Below, one piece after another: positions 36,639-44,161 of a stretch of 64,000 nt of DNA. A program made the translations under genes and the position numbers. The notes under the pieces were generated by a model. The model was not told the origin of the DNA. It made no database searches and saw only the letters and a list, made by a program, of their open reading frames with translations. How positions within the stretch are numbered: the stretch's first letter is position 1; each line of letters opens with the position of its first letter. Source of the stretch: Pseudidiomarina sp. CB1 (GTDB lineage: Bacteria > Pseudomonadota > Gammaproteobacteria > Enterobacterales > Alteromonadaceae); assembly GCF_024752025.1 (NCBI RefSeq), contig NZ_JANTPU010000001.1:1798001-1862000 (forward strand), given 5' to 3'.

Positions 36639-37180
36639 ATTTGTTTTACTGATTTTGTGCGGTTTTTCTTGAGCGGCTTACCAGCTCTTGATGGCGGTTG
36701 GCATACGCCACAAACATAGTCGTCATCCGGAGTATGCGCATGGTTGACAAAATTTAACTGACACTGATTACACTTAGACAACTGGAACATGCCATTCTCG
36801 AAAAAGCGCACCAAGGTCCAAGCACGTGTAAGTGCCAGTATCTCTTCATCGTCTTGCAGACGCATATGCTCTTGATACAAACGATAGGCTTTGATGAACG
36901 CTTGCATACGTTCAAGATCTTGACCCTCGCGCAGGCGTGAATAGATCGTATAAAAGAACGAAGCATGAATATTGGGCTGCCAGGTCATGAACCAATCTGT
37001 GGAAAACGGCAGCATTCCTTTCGGCGGCGACTTGCCTGAAACTTCTTTATACAAGCGCACCAAACGACCACGATTTAGGCCGACTTCGGACTCGAGTACC
37101 TGCAGTCGGGCACCGAGCTCAATGAGCTCGATCGCCAGTTGAACTTGGCTGAGTTCTTCGAGTAGTTTCCGAGTCGCCAT
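36635..37180 (-). CDS. flhC: Flagellar master regulator subunit FlhC
   Basis: With FlhD forms the heterohexameric activator of class 2 flagellar promoters. The 181-residue protein follows E. coli FlhC closely: LIELGARLQVLESE, GRLVRLYKE, PPKGMLPFSTDWFMTW, THE zinc cysteines Cys137, Cys140, Cys157 and Cys160 at the same residue numbers as E. coli, and CQPPSRA. FlhDC is typical of enterobacteria, betaproteobacteria and some Halomonadaceae; Alteromonadales with polar flagella normally use FlrA/FleQ. Starts 10 bases after flhD. Confidence 0.96.
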   Translation of the reverse strand: MATRKLLEELSQVQLAIELIELGARLQVLESEVGLNRGRLVRLYKEVSGKSPPKGMLPFSTDWFMTWQPNIHASFFYTIYSRLREGQDLERMQAFIKAYRLYQEHMRLQDDEEILALTRAWTLVRFFENGMFQLSKCNQCQLNFVNHAHTPDDDYVCGVCQPPSRAGKPLKKNRTKSVKQI

Positions 37181-37190
37181 CGTTGTAACC

Positions 37191-37496
37191 TTATGCGCTA
37201 GCGGACGCCATCAACATCGCTAAATGAGTTTCACGCATGCTTGGTGCACGAGAGTTCGAGAGAATTTCTTTCAATGTCTTCGTTGCATCAACACAAGGGC
37301 GTAACCAACTTTGCGGTTGGCGTGCCAATAAGGTGAGGTCTTTTACCGACATTTCAGCAATCAGATCTGCAAGATCTTCGTCGATCTTTAATCTAAAAAT
37401 CGCTGCGTCGCGATCTTCAGTGACAAGCTTTTGCACCAACAACAAGTAGTTTAGATTCAACTCTTGTAGCTCTGCTAAAACTTTTGATTGCGTCAT
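37191..37496 (-). CDS. flhD: Flagellar master regulator subunit FlhD
   Basis: Partner of FlhC. About 101 residues from the ATG at 37496, chosen because AAGGGGA lies 8 bases upstream; a TTG seven codons earlier is an unlikely start. Core ELNLNYLLLVQKLV and AAIFRLKIDED match the FlhD family (E. coli NLSYLLLAQRLI, AMFRLGINEE); Cys68 could be the equivalent of the inter-subunit cysteine. The 173 bases upstream (37497-37669) hold its regulatory region. Confidence 0.93.
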   Translation of the reverse strand: MTQSKVLAELQELNLNYLLLVQKLVTEDRDAAIFRLKIDEDLADLIAEMSVKDLTLLARQPQSWLRPCVDATKTLKEILSNSRAPSMRETHLAMLMASASA

Positions 37497-37669
37497 AGTG
37501 TCATTCCCCTTTAGCAAACTTTACGATCGCGAGAGCACGTTCTGCGATCTTTTCACGATCTTTGTAAAACTTTTACATTAGAAAGATGAAAAGCGCAAGA
37601 ACTTTTTCAGCTACTTAGACTAGAGAATTGTTAATTTTTTATATAAAAAGCAGGCAGGGCAGGAGAAAA
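37497..37669 (-). promoter_or_regulatory. flhDC regulatory region
   Basis: A 173-base, AT-rich gap. Reading leftward, TTGCGC and TAAAAG are spaced 17 bases apart and could be a weak sigma-70 promoter. The DNA contains several GATCG words close to the start. No terminator hairpin for the gene upstream (37670) is visible, so readthrough from the fliD operon into flhDC is possible. Confidence 0.4.
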
Positions 37670-37939
37670 TCAACGACTTACTTCAATAGATCGGACCCAA
37701 ACCAACAACTCTGCAACAACTTCCCAAAGCGTTTGCGGTACATAATCGTTAAGTTCAATTTGCGATAAAAGGTTCACCAATTCGGGTGAATCATGCACAA
37801 AGATACCATGCTCTTGGGCACGACGGATGATCTCTTCAGCGATCAAACCATCGCCCTTAGCGACGACCTTTGGCGCTGGTTCAAAAGCTTGATAGCGCAA
37901 AGCGACCGCTTTTTTGTCGTTGCCTTTAGGTTCGCTCAT
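37670..37939 (-). CDS. FlhB C-terminal-domain homologue (FlhX type)
   Basis: An 89-residue protein equivalent to the part of FlhB after its NPTH cleavage site: AVALRYQ, then PAPKVVAKGDGLIAEEIIRRA and a helix ending VAELLVWV. It lacks membrane segments and NPTH, so it looks like a free copy of the cleaved FlhB tail. Proteins of this kind (EscU/YscU/HrcU-related, FlhX) are known beside fliT and fliK-like genes in betaproteobacteria. Overlaps the FliK-like gene upstream by 4 bases, which suggests the two act together in export switching. Confidence 0.85.
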   Translation of the reverse strand: MSEPKGNDKKAVALRYQAFEPAPKVVAKGDGLIAEEIIRRAQEHGIFVHDSPELVNLLSQIELNDYVPQTLWEVVAELLVWVRSIEVSR

Positions 37940-38730
37940 TGGCCCCCCCTGACAATCAACGATGACACTTTGATGCCATGGGCATTCATCAACCGTGCAC
38001 GAAACTCTTCACTCGCGGCTTGTAGTTTGTCGCGCCACTCTTCGTCGCACTGCAACTCAATGCTAAGTTGAGCTTCTTGCATTCGCAATCGCGCTCGCAA
38101 GGTGCCAAGAATTGGGAAAGTGATACGCAACTCTGTCGTCCAGTCATTCGCTTCATCATGCTCTTGGGGCTGCGCTTGCTCTTGCTGCCAGCGCTTTACC
38201 AAGGGATGAACGTCCGGTTGGATAACGCCAAACAACTGAATGTCCGGACTCACATCAAACTCGAATCGAACCACACCAGAGCTTATCATCTCAAGCTGCT
38301 GCGAAGCGATCTTTATTTGTTGATTTTGCGCAAGATTTTGAGGTTGTTGACGAACCACCTCGAAAGGCACTTTGTTTTTAACCCACTGGCTTAAAAAAGC
38401 TTCGTAAAATAATCCCGAATTACGCGTCAATGATCCTAATCGGTCAGCGAGCGACGCAACACTTAAAACATGGCTGCTGGGAAAGATGGGTTGGTTTGCC
38501 GTTGGCCGAATTGCTCGGCCCGGGGTTTGCGATGGCAGTTGTTGTTGTAAACCTTCAATAATTTGTAATAAGCGAGAAAACTGCTGCCCAGCTTGGCTAA
38601 ACTCTGTCGTACTCGCGGTAGCTTGCACCGGCACCACCGGAGGTGCACCGCGAGGGAGTAGGTCCACCGTCGCTTTTTGCTTGGCGACTTGGTGGACAAG
38701 TGTATCCAATAAAGGCGTTATGCTGCTCAA
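37936..38730 (-). CDS. FliK-like hook-length control domain protein
   Basis: A 264-residue protein. The last 70 residues (ELRITFPILGTLRARLRM, LSIELQCDEEWRDKL, then FRARLMNAHGIKVSSLIVR) match the pattern of the FliK C-terminal hook-length domain that contacts FlhB. The N-terminal half is Gln-rich and not conserved. It is a second FliK-like protein besides the fliK at 52103 and pairs with the FlhB-tail gene. Last two genes of the fliD-S-T operon; overlaps fliT by 4 bases. Confidence 0.72.
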   Translation of the reverse strand: MSSITPLLDTLVHQVAKQKATVDLLPRGAPPVVPVQATASTTEFSQAGQQFSRLLQIIEGLQQQLPSQTPGRAIRPTANQPIFPSSHVLSVASLADRLGSLTRNSGLFYEAFLSQWVKNKVPFEVVRQQPQNLAQNQQIKIASQQLEMISSGVVRFEFDVSPDIQLFGVIQPDVHPLVKRWQQEQAQPQEHDEANDWTTELRITFPILGTLRARLRMQEAQLSIELQCDEEWRDKLQAASEEFRARLMNAHGIKVSSLIVRGGQ

Positions 38731-39029
38731 TTGCGATAACTATGCTCAAGCTGCTGCTTTTTTTGCATGCTTAATAGCGTTTCTTCTAACTTCGCACGCC
38801 GTTCTATCAAGCGTTCGCGGATCTCGCGATCCTGATCCATAATGGTATGCAACAAGGTCATTTTTTGCAGCTTTTGTTCATCGGAAAGCTCAACGCCACT
38901 TTCAGCGTAGCTTAAACGTTCCACTTCGCGTACGTATTCGACTTCCGTTTCAATCAGCGTATCCCAGTCGCCGTTACGAACACTATCGAGCATTTTGTTC
39001 GAGTGTTCCAGCAGGGCTTGATAGGACAT
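38727..39029 (-). CDS. fliT: FliT-like flagellar chaperone
   Basis: A 100-residue helical protein in the fliD-fliS-fliT position. FliT is the export chaperone of FliD and an anti-FlhDC factor in enterobacteria. Start set at ATG 39029 since GGAGGT lies 5 bases upstream; reading could extend further only through unconserved residues. Segments YQALLEHSNKMLDSVRNGDWDTLIETE and a long C-terminal helix fit the FliT fold, though residue conservation is weak. Confidence 0.8.
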   Translation of the reverse strand: MSYQALLEHSNKMLDSVRNGDWDTLIETEVEYVREVERLSYAESGVELSDEQKLQKMTLLHTIMDQDREIRERLIERRAKLEETLLSMQKKQQLEHSYRN

Positions 39030-39092
39030 AAGCACCTCCGTTGGAGTTATCGATTCCTTTGGTTTAAGTTTGGGTTGCGTAACCACGATAAT

Positions 39093-39497
39093 TTAGGCCT
39101 CTGCAGCCTCAGTAGCGATTTCCTTCCAGGCGCCCGCTAACTGCGACAAAATCGTCTCGGCGGTGTCGAGCTTGCTCGCATCATTATGCAAGTTCGCTTG
39201 CACTAATAGGTCGCCAACATACAAGTAAAGTGACTCGAGTCGTTCGGCAACCTCACCACCTTTGTCCTTATCGACTGCGGCTAACAAACCCTGATTGACG
39301 ATATCGAGCGCTTTGCCGATAGCTTCACCTTTAGCCGAAACTTGCTTTTGTGCAAGGTGAGCGCGCGCGGTTTTGATCTGGCGCAAGCAATTTTCAAATA
39401 GCAGCTCAATAAGTTTATGTGGACTCGCACTCAATACATGGCTTTCCACATTAACCCGTCCGTAAGCTGCTGCTCCTCGCATTCCGTACATACCCAA
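39093..39497 (-). CDS. fliS: Flagellin chaperone FliS
   Basis: Binds the C-terminus of newly made flagellin to prevent premature assembly. The 134-residue protein has the FliS signature AYGRVNVESHVLSASPHKLIELLFENCL and a four-helix layout. Lies 6 bases after fliD. Confidence 0.93.
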   Translation of the reverse strand: MGMYGMRGAAAYGRVNVESHVLSASPHKLIELLFENCLRQIKTARAHLAQKQVSAKGEAIGKALDIVNQGLLAAVDKDKGGEVAERLESLYLYVGDLLVQANLHNDASKLDTAETILSQLAGAWKEIATEAAEA

Positions 39498-39503
39498 TCT
39501 CCC

Positions 39504-40865
39504 TTACTGTTTACGACCTAGCTGCGCATTCATGACATCAAATTGCTGCGTCAGATAAGCGCTGGTGGAGTTCATGTTCGCAATCATGCTGTCGAGCTTG
39601 GCAAACTGCGTGCGATAACGGTCGACCGTTCGGGCAATCGCAACCTCTTCACGTTCAATGCGTTCATCAATTCGTGTAATCGCACTTTTCATGCCTTCAG
39701 TGCTTGTGGCGATCAAACCATTTTCGTCCAGTAGTCGATCAATAACGCCTTTTGACTGTGCGCTAAACCCTTCGTTTCCGTCGCTCCCGGCAAAGAAACT
39801 CTGGAGGTCTTGTAGCTGATCTGCAGTAACTGTTTTCAACTGCTCGCTGTCGACTTTTAAAGAGCCGTCAAGCTCACGCGAAATGCCTATGTCAGACAAA
39901 AACGTGAATGCTGAACCTTCAACGACCGTTTCGCTGAACATTGAGCGCAATTCCGATTGCACCATGCGTAAGCTGCTATCCCCTAGCAAACGACCGCCGA
40001 CTTGTGTCTCAGGGTTGTAATCCCCTAAATCACGCACGGTGCTATTTAAGCTGTTATAAGCCTTAACGAAATCGTTGACTGACTTTTCAATCGCAGCATT
40101 GTCACGGGTAACCGTAATAACCGCAGTCTCGTTTTCTTTCGCAAGGTTAAGCGTTAAACCTGCAATCGCTTCGTCAACTTGGTTCGAAGCACTTTGCATC
40201 GTCAAACCATTAACGCTGAACTGAGCATTTGCGGCAAGTTGTTCAGTAGCGGCATCTTTATTGAGTTCGCCACCCATGCCATTAAAAGTTAAGCTCTGAA
40301 CGCCAGCGTCAGTGCCGGTCTTTGCTGCGTTCAACACCAAACGATAAGGATTCGCGGGATCACCATCGTTAACAATACTGGCAACCACATCTGTTTGTGC
40401 GTTGTTAATGGCATCCCGAACATCTTCTAACGATGAAGCATCAGCGTCGATAGCAACCGAGTGAGCGGTGCCATTAGCGAGGGTGAAATCGACACTTCCA
40501 GCGCCTAAATCACGAGCTTTATCGTCCAACCCTAAAGCCGCCACGCTGTAAGACTTGGCAAGACTGGTAACGGAAACGTTATAACTACCCGGTACCGCCG
40601 ACGAGTTGGCCGCAGCGGTTACGGCATCGCCTGTGACATTACTTTTCACCGCCGCAAAGGTCTCGGCCTTCCCTAGCGAACTCAAGGCCGTCTGAAACTG
40701 CGCCAACGCACCTTCGAGTTTGCCATACGCAGAGATGCGCGCCTGGTAGCTCGCTTTTTGTTGCGCTAACGGTTGCAGTCGCTGCCGCTCCGCCGATTCG
40801 AGTTGGCTGAGCAAACCATTTAAGTCGAGGCCGGAGCCTACACCTAACGCTGCTATTGATGCCAT
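39504..40865 (-). CDS. fliD: Flagellar filament cap protein FliD
   Basis: Caps the growing filament. Residues 1-35 (GVGSGLDLNGLLSQLESAERQRL) are the FliD N-terminal domain; the C-terminal coiled-coil region resumes near IDRLL. Start is ATG at 40865, with AGAGGTG seven bases upstream; a TTG two codons earlier is ignored. The 453-residue length is usual. Controlled by the sigma-28 promoter at 40961. Confidence 0.95.
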   Translation of the reverse strand: MASIAALGVGSGLDLNGLLSQLESAERQRLQPLAQQKASYQARISAYGKLEGALAQFQTALSSLGKAETFAAVKSNVTGDAVTAAANSSAVPGSYNVSVTSLAKSYSVAALGLDDKARDLGAGSVDFTLANGTAHSVAIDADASSLEDVRDAINNAQTDVVASIVNDGDPANPYRLVLNAAKTGTDAGVQSLTFNGMGGELNKDAATEQLAANAQFSVNGLTMQSASNQVDEAIAGLTLNLAKENETAVITVTRDNAAIEKSVNDFVKAYNSLNSTVRDLGDYNPETQVGGRLLGDSSLRMVQSELRSMFSETVVEGSAFTFLSDIGISRELDGSLKVDSEQLKTVTADQLQDLQSFFAGSDGNEGFSAQSKGVIDRLLDENGLIATSTEGMKSAITRIDERIEREEVAIARTVDRYRTQFAKLDSMIANMNSTSAYLTQQFDVMNAQLGRKQ

Positions 40866-40960
40866 AATCAAACACCTCTTCTATCGTGTCAGGCCAGTGT
40901 GCCTGAAACTTTGCCACCCAAAGCTTATAAAAAAGCCTTTTACAAGGGCCATTTTTACTT

Positions 40961-40987
40961 TTATCGACACCTTAAAGAAAAACTTTA
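40961..40987 (-). promoter_or_regulatory. Sigma-28 promoter of the fliD operon
   Basis: TAAAGTTT, 11 bases, GTCGATAA, read leftward; the -35 is perfect and the -10 has one mismatch. It overlaps the stop codon of the PilZ/HD-GYP gene and should serve fliD, fliS, fliT and the FliK-like/FlhB-tail pair. Confidence 0.9.
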
Positions 40988-42688
40988 GTCATCGACGACT
41001 AAGACATCTCGTATACTGCCCAGCTCTCTTAATTTACTGCCTTGAATCAATTCGCCAAGTTTATGATCGGGATGATTCTTGTGTGGTGTTATGCGCAAAC
41101 GCTCGACACGATTCTGCCGATCAAGCCCAACGACCCAAGCCAAGACGCCACCTTCAAACTTCAATAAACTCCCTATCGGTAGTCGCCCAAATCGATTTAA
41201 GTAACGCTCTATCCATATAGGGTCATAACGCCCACTCACCGCTTGGAGCTGAGCAAGCGCACTAATGGCATGTACCGCAGCCCGATCGGGGCGACTGCGC
41301 TGCATCGCATCCATAGCGTCAACAACCATAGCCGCCCGCGCCAACTGGCCTATCGCCTCACCCTTAAGATGCTGTGGATAGCCACTGCCATCCAAGCGCT
41401 CGTTCACCTGCCCTATCACATTGTCGCGAATCGCCGGCGCTAACCATTTAATCTTCTTCGCTGCATCGAGCACCTGCGGCACATGGTCTTGCATATCCAG
41501 GTACATCGGCCGACTCAACGTCGTTGCACGCCAGATGTCTTGACTGATGACACCCTTACCCAAATCGTGCACCATCGCTGCCGCAGTGGCAGCTTTAAGC
41601 ACCGTATGCGGAACCTTCATGCTGTACAGTAAATCACCTAGACGTGCCGCTACTGCAATACCATGTTGTACCCAGCGCGATTCGCGGTACAAACAATGCA
41701 AGGCAAACAATACGCCCTCACGATCTTCCTGTAATAAATCCAATAGATGATCGGTTTGTACCGATAACTGATAAGGGTCAAATACACCTTCTTGCTTGAG
41801 CAAAATCATCTGACTATCAAGATAGCCAGCAATGGTCGCCAAACGCTTAGCCGTCGGTGTGGGGTAATCGTGACTACGGCGCCGACCCAGCTTTGTTGTC
41901 TCGGGATCTTTGACACGAAATAACTCTGATGGCGTACGATTATCGCCCCCTCCGGCACTACGGCTCGACTCTCGCTCAATTTCTTTAACCAAGTTCCAGA
42001 GTTCTTTATGTAGCTCTTGATCTACGTTTTGAAATTCAAAGCCGACCGCCAGCACCTTGCGATCATTGTCTGCGCGCACATGGCGCACACCCGCCATTAA
42101 TTCCAGTGAACGTCCATTCGGAAAATACAACTCAATAACTGTCGACTGATTCGGCAAGACCTTGGAGGCACCATCATAAATACTAAACTCAGCAAGGCAG
42201 CCATCGGCCGACAAATCACGCAAATCGCCCTGCAGTTCGATCGTCTCATCACCCTCGTGATCAGAACTACGTAAATAAACGCCAACCTCCATGCCAACCC
42301 GCAAAGTGGCGCGAAAGCTTGCGCGACGTTGCTTCACTTCGATTTGCTCGGGCCAGTCGACCGTGCCGAATAAACGTCCGTCTTTGCTCTCGAACGCTTT
42401 CACCTTCATCGGTTCGGTACGCACAAAACCACCCGAGGTGTAACCAAATACGGTGAACTTCGCGCCAGCACGCAAGGCTGGCACCACATCCCGAATAGCC
42501 GTGAACTCGAACACTAAGTGCACATCGGTTTCTTCATCTGCGACTACCAGCGGGTGCTCTTCCGTATTGCCACTCTCCAATCGCAACGCCGCCACACCAG
42601 GTTGCCCTAGCGCCTCGAGATAGGTTGCCATCTGTAGTCCATTGCTTATGGTTGTAAACTCGTCAGAGCCTTTTACCGCATTGTTCAC
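40985..42688 (-). CDS. YcgR-type PilZ protein fused to a degenerate HD-GYP domain
   Basis: A 567-residue fusion. Residues about 15-115 form a YcgR-like N-terminal domain; residues 120-235 form a PilZ domain with the c-di-GMP signature QRRASFR and the DLSADGC segment (158-164). A linker carries the HD-GYP domain (about 335-500): H342, HDLGK (374-378), H402, and NERLDGSGYP at 429-438. The usual HHE pair before DGxGYP is V-N-E here, so two metal ligands are missing and phosphodiesterase activity is doubtful. A well-spaced sigma-28 promoter lies upstream, so it is co-expressed with late genes like the YcgR flagellar brake of E. coli. It probably senses c-di-GMP and slows the motor or acts as a degenerate hydrolase. 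Confidence 0.85.
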   Translation of the reverse strand: MNNAVKGSDEFTTISNGLQMATYLEALGQPGVAALRLESGNTEEHPLVVADEETDVHLVFEFTAIRDVVPALRAGAKFTVFGYTSGGFVRTEPMKVKAFESKDGRLFGTVDWPEQIEVKQRRASFRATLRVGMEVGVYLRSSDHEGDETIELQGDLRDLSADGCLAEFSIYDGASKVLPNQSTVIELYFPNGRSLELMAGVRHVRADNDRKVLAVGFEFQNVDQELHKELWNLVKEIERESSRSAGGGDNRTPSELFRVKDPETTKLGRRRSHDYPTPTAKRLATIAGYLDSQMILLKQEGVFDPYQLSVQTDHLLDLLQEDREGVLFALHCLYRESRWVQHGIAVAARLGDLLYSMKVPHTVLKAATAAAMVHDLGKGVISQDIWRATTLSRPMYLDMQDHVPQVLDAAKKIKWLAPAIRDNVIGQVNERLDGSGYPQHLKGEAIGQLARAAMVVDAMDAMQRSRPDRAAVHAISALAQLQAVSGRYDPIWIERYLNRFGRLPIGSLLKFEGGVLAWVVGLDRQNRVERLRITPHKNHPDHKLGELIQGSKLRELGSIRDVLVVDD

Positions 42689-42739
42689 CCAAGAGTCCTT
42701 ATTCGCACATTGTTTATCCGAAGGGTTGCTTAGCTTTAG

Positions 42740-42766
42740 TTATCGTCACCTCTTCGCAGTTCTTTA
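42740..42766 (-). promoter_or_regulatory. Sigma-28 promoter of the PilZ/HD-GYP gene
   Basis: TAAAGAAC, 11 bases, GACGATAA, read leftward, 51 bases before the start of the gene. The -10 matches 7 of 8 positions and the -35 five of eight. Confidence 0.72.
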
Positions 42767-42811
42767 GCACCATTGTGCAACACGCCGCAAAAATTTTTTT
42801 GTAAATTGTTC

Positions 42812-42838
42812 TAAAGGTTTTTTTCCAGCCACCGATAA
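42812..42838 (+). promoter_or_regulatory. Sigma-28 promoter of the first flagellin gene
   Basis: TAAAGGTT, 11 bases, ACCGATAA, 58 bases before the start. It faces away from the PilZ/HD-GYP promoter in the same gap. Confidence 0.88.
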
Positions 42839-42896
42839 CCCCTGTGACGGCAGGCCAAACTTGGCGGCCAAATTTGGAAACAGAAGGAATAAGACT

Positions 42897-44009
42897 ATGT
42901 CAGTAATCAATACCAACATCACCTCGCTGATTGGTCAGCAAAACCTGATGAAGTCGCAATCTGCATTGCAAACTTCTATGGAACGTCTGTCTTCAGGCCT
43001 GCGTATCAACAGCGCTAAAGACGACGCAGCTGGTCAAGCTATCGCGAACCGTATGTCAGCTCAAATCACCGGCTTGTCACAAGCACAGCGTAACGCTAAC
43101 GACGGTATCTCTGTCGCGCAAACCGCTGAAGGTGCTTTGAACCAGGTCAACGACAACTTACAGCGTATCCGTGAGCTGAGCGTTCAGGCCGAAAACGGTA
43201 CTAACTCACAAGATGACTTAGATTCAATCCAGGCTGAAATAACTCAACGTCTTGGTGAAATCGATCGTATCTCTAAAGAAACCAGCTTTAACGGCGTGAA
43301 AGTTCTTGCAACCGATCAAGCGCTTTCTATTCAAGTTGGTGCAAATGACGGCGAGAAAATCGACGTTAACCTTAAAGAAATCAGCGCGCAAACGTTAAAC
43401 ATGGACACCTTTAACGTGAATGGCGTTGATGCAACAGGCCTTACCGCCCTTGCAACCGGCGATTTTGTCGACGGTGATGGTGACGATGTCCCTGCTGGTA
43501 ACTTAACTTTAACAGACGGCGGCGCTGGCACGGCGTTTACAGCAACAGGTCTATCTCAAGATGAGAGCGGTAACTGGTATGTTTCAGGTACCGATGCCGA
43601 CGGCAACAATGCGTACATTGCTGTAGATTCATCAACATTTACAATTGGTGACGGAACCGCAGGTGCGGGAACTAATGACGGTACACTTACTGTAAACTTC
43701 GACTCTGATACTGCTACTATCCTTGCTGAACGTACAGCTTCACCACTTGCGGCGACCGATTCAGCCTTAAGCGAAGTTGACACTTTACGTTCAGACCTTG
43801 GTGCTATCCAAAACCGTTTCGAATCTGCTATCACTAACTTAGCAACCAACGAAACGAACTTGGCAGCAGCACGTTCACGTATCGAAGACGCTGACTACGC
43901 AGTAGAAGTTGCGAACATGACACGTGCGCAGATTCTACAACAGGCGGGTACTTCGGTTCTTGCGCAAGCGAACCAGGTTCCACAATCAGTACTATCATTG
44001 TTGGGTTAA
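42897..44009 (+). CDS. fliC: Flagellin (copy 1)
   Basis: Filament subunit of 370 residues. The conserved ends are intact: MSVINTNITSLIGQQNL and the D1 helices with RLSSGLRINSAKDDAAGQAIANRM at the N-terminus, and IEDADYAVEVANMTRAQILQQAGTSVLAQANQVPQSVLSLL at the C-terminus. The surface-exposed centre (about residues 180-285) is Asp/Gly/Thr-rich and differs from the second copy. Start ATG at 42897 behind GAAGGA; the TTG at 42861 is not used. Codons favour GCT, CGT and AAC, as expected of a very highly expressed gene. Has its own sigma-28 promoter and terminator. Confidence 0.96.
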   Translation: MSVINTNITSLIGQQNLMKSQSALQTSMERLSSGLRINSAKDDAAGQAIANRMSAQITGLSQAQRNANDGISVAQTAEGALNQVNDNLQRIRELSVQAENGTNSQDDLDSIQAEITQRLGEIDRISKETSFNGVKVLATDQALSIQVGANDGEKIDVNLKEISAQTLNMDTFNVNGVDATGLTALATGDFVDGDGDDVPAGNLTLTDGGAGTAFTATGLSQDESGNWYVSGTDADGNNAYIAVDSSTFTIGDGTAGAGTNDGTLTVNFDSDTATILAERTASPLAATDSALSEVDTLRSDLGAIQNRFESAITNLATNETNLAAARSRIEDADYAVEVANMTRAQILQQAGTSVLAQANQVPQSVLSLLG

Positions 44010-44027
44010 CAGCCTAATGATATCTAT

Positions 44028-44056
44028 AAAGGCGCTTCTACGTGGAGCGCCTTTTT
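44028..44056 (+). terminator. Rho-independent terminator after flagellin copy 1
   Basis: AAAGGCGCT pairs with AGCGCCTTT and is followed by a T-run. It isolates the first flagellin from the second. Confidence 0.88.
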
Positions 44057-44161
44057 GCTTAAGTTATTGCGGCCGGGAACTGATCATCAGGGTATACGAA
44101 TTTAATATCTCCGACATTTAACATCCGGCAGTTGCTGAGTCCATGTCTTAAGGAAACCAAA

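Noticed and set aside
37497-37517. Extending FlhD by seven codons to a TTG start
   Set aside because: The ATG at 37496 has AAGGGGA well spaced upstream and matches the family N-terminus.
42861-42896. Upstream TTG start for flagellin 1 adding 12 residues
   Set aside because: Flagellins begin MxVINTN; the ATG at 42897 has a good ribosome-binding site.
44060-44120. A possible sigma-28 promoter before flagellin 2 (TTAAGTTA with nearby CCGG, and TCCGACAT)
   Set aside because: The spacing to any CCGATA-like -10 is wrong and the second element has no -35 eleven bases upstream.
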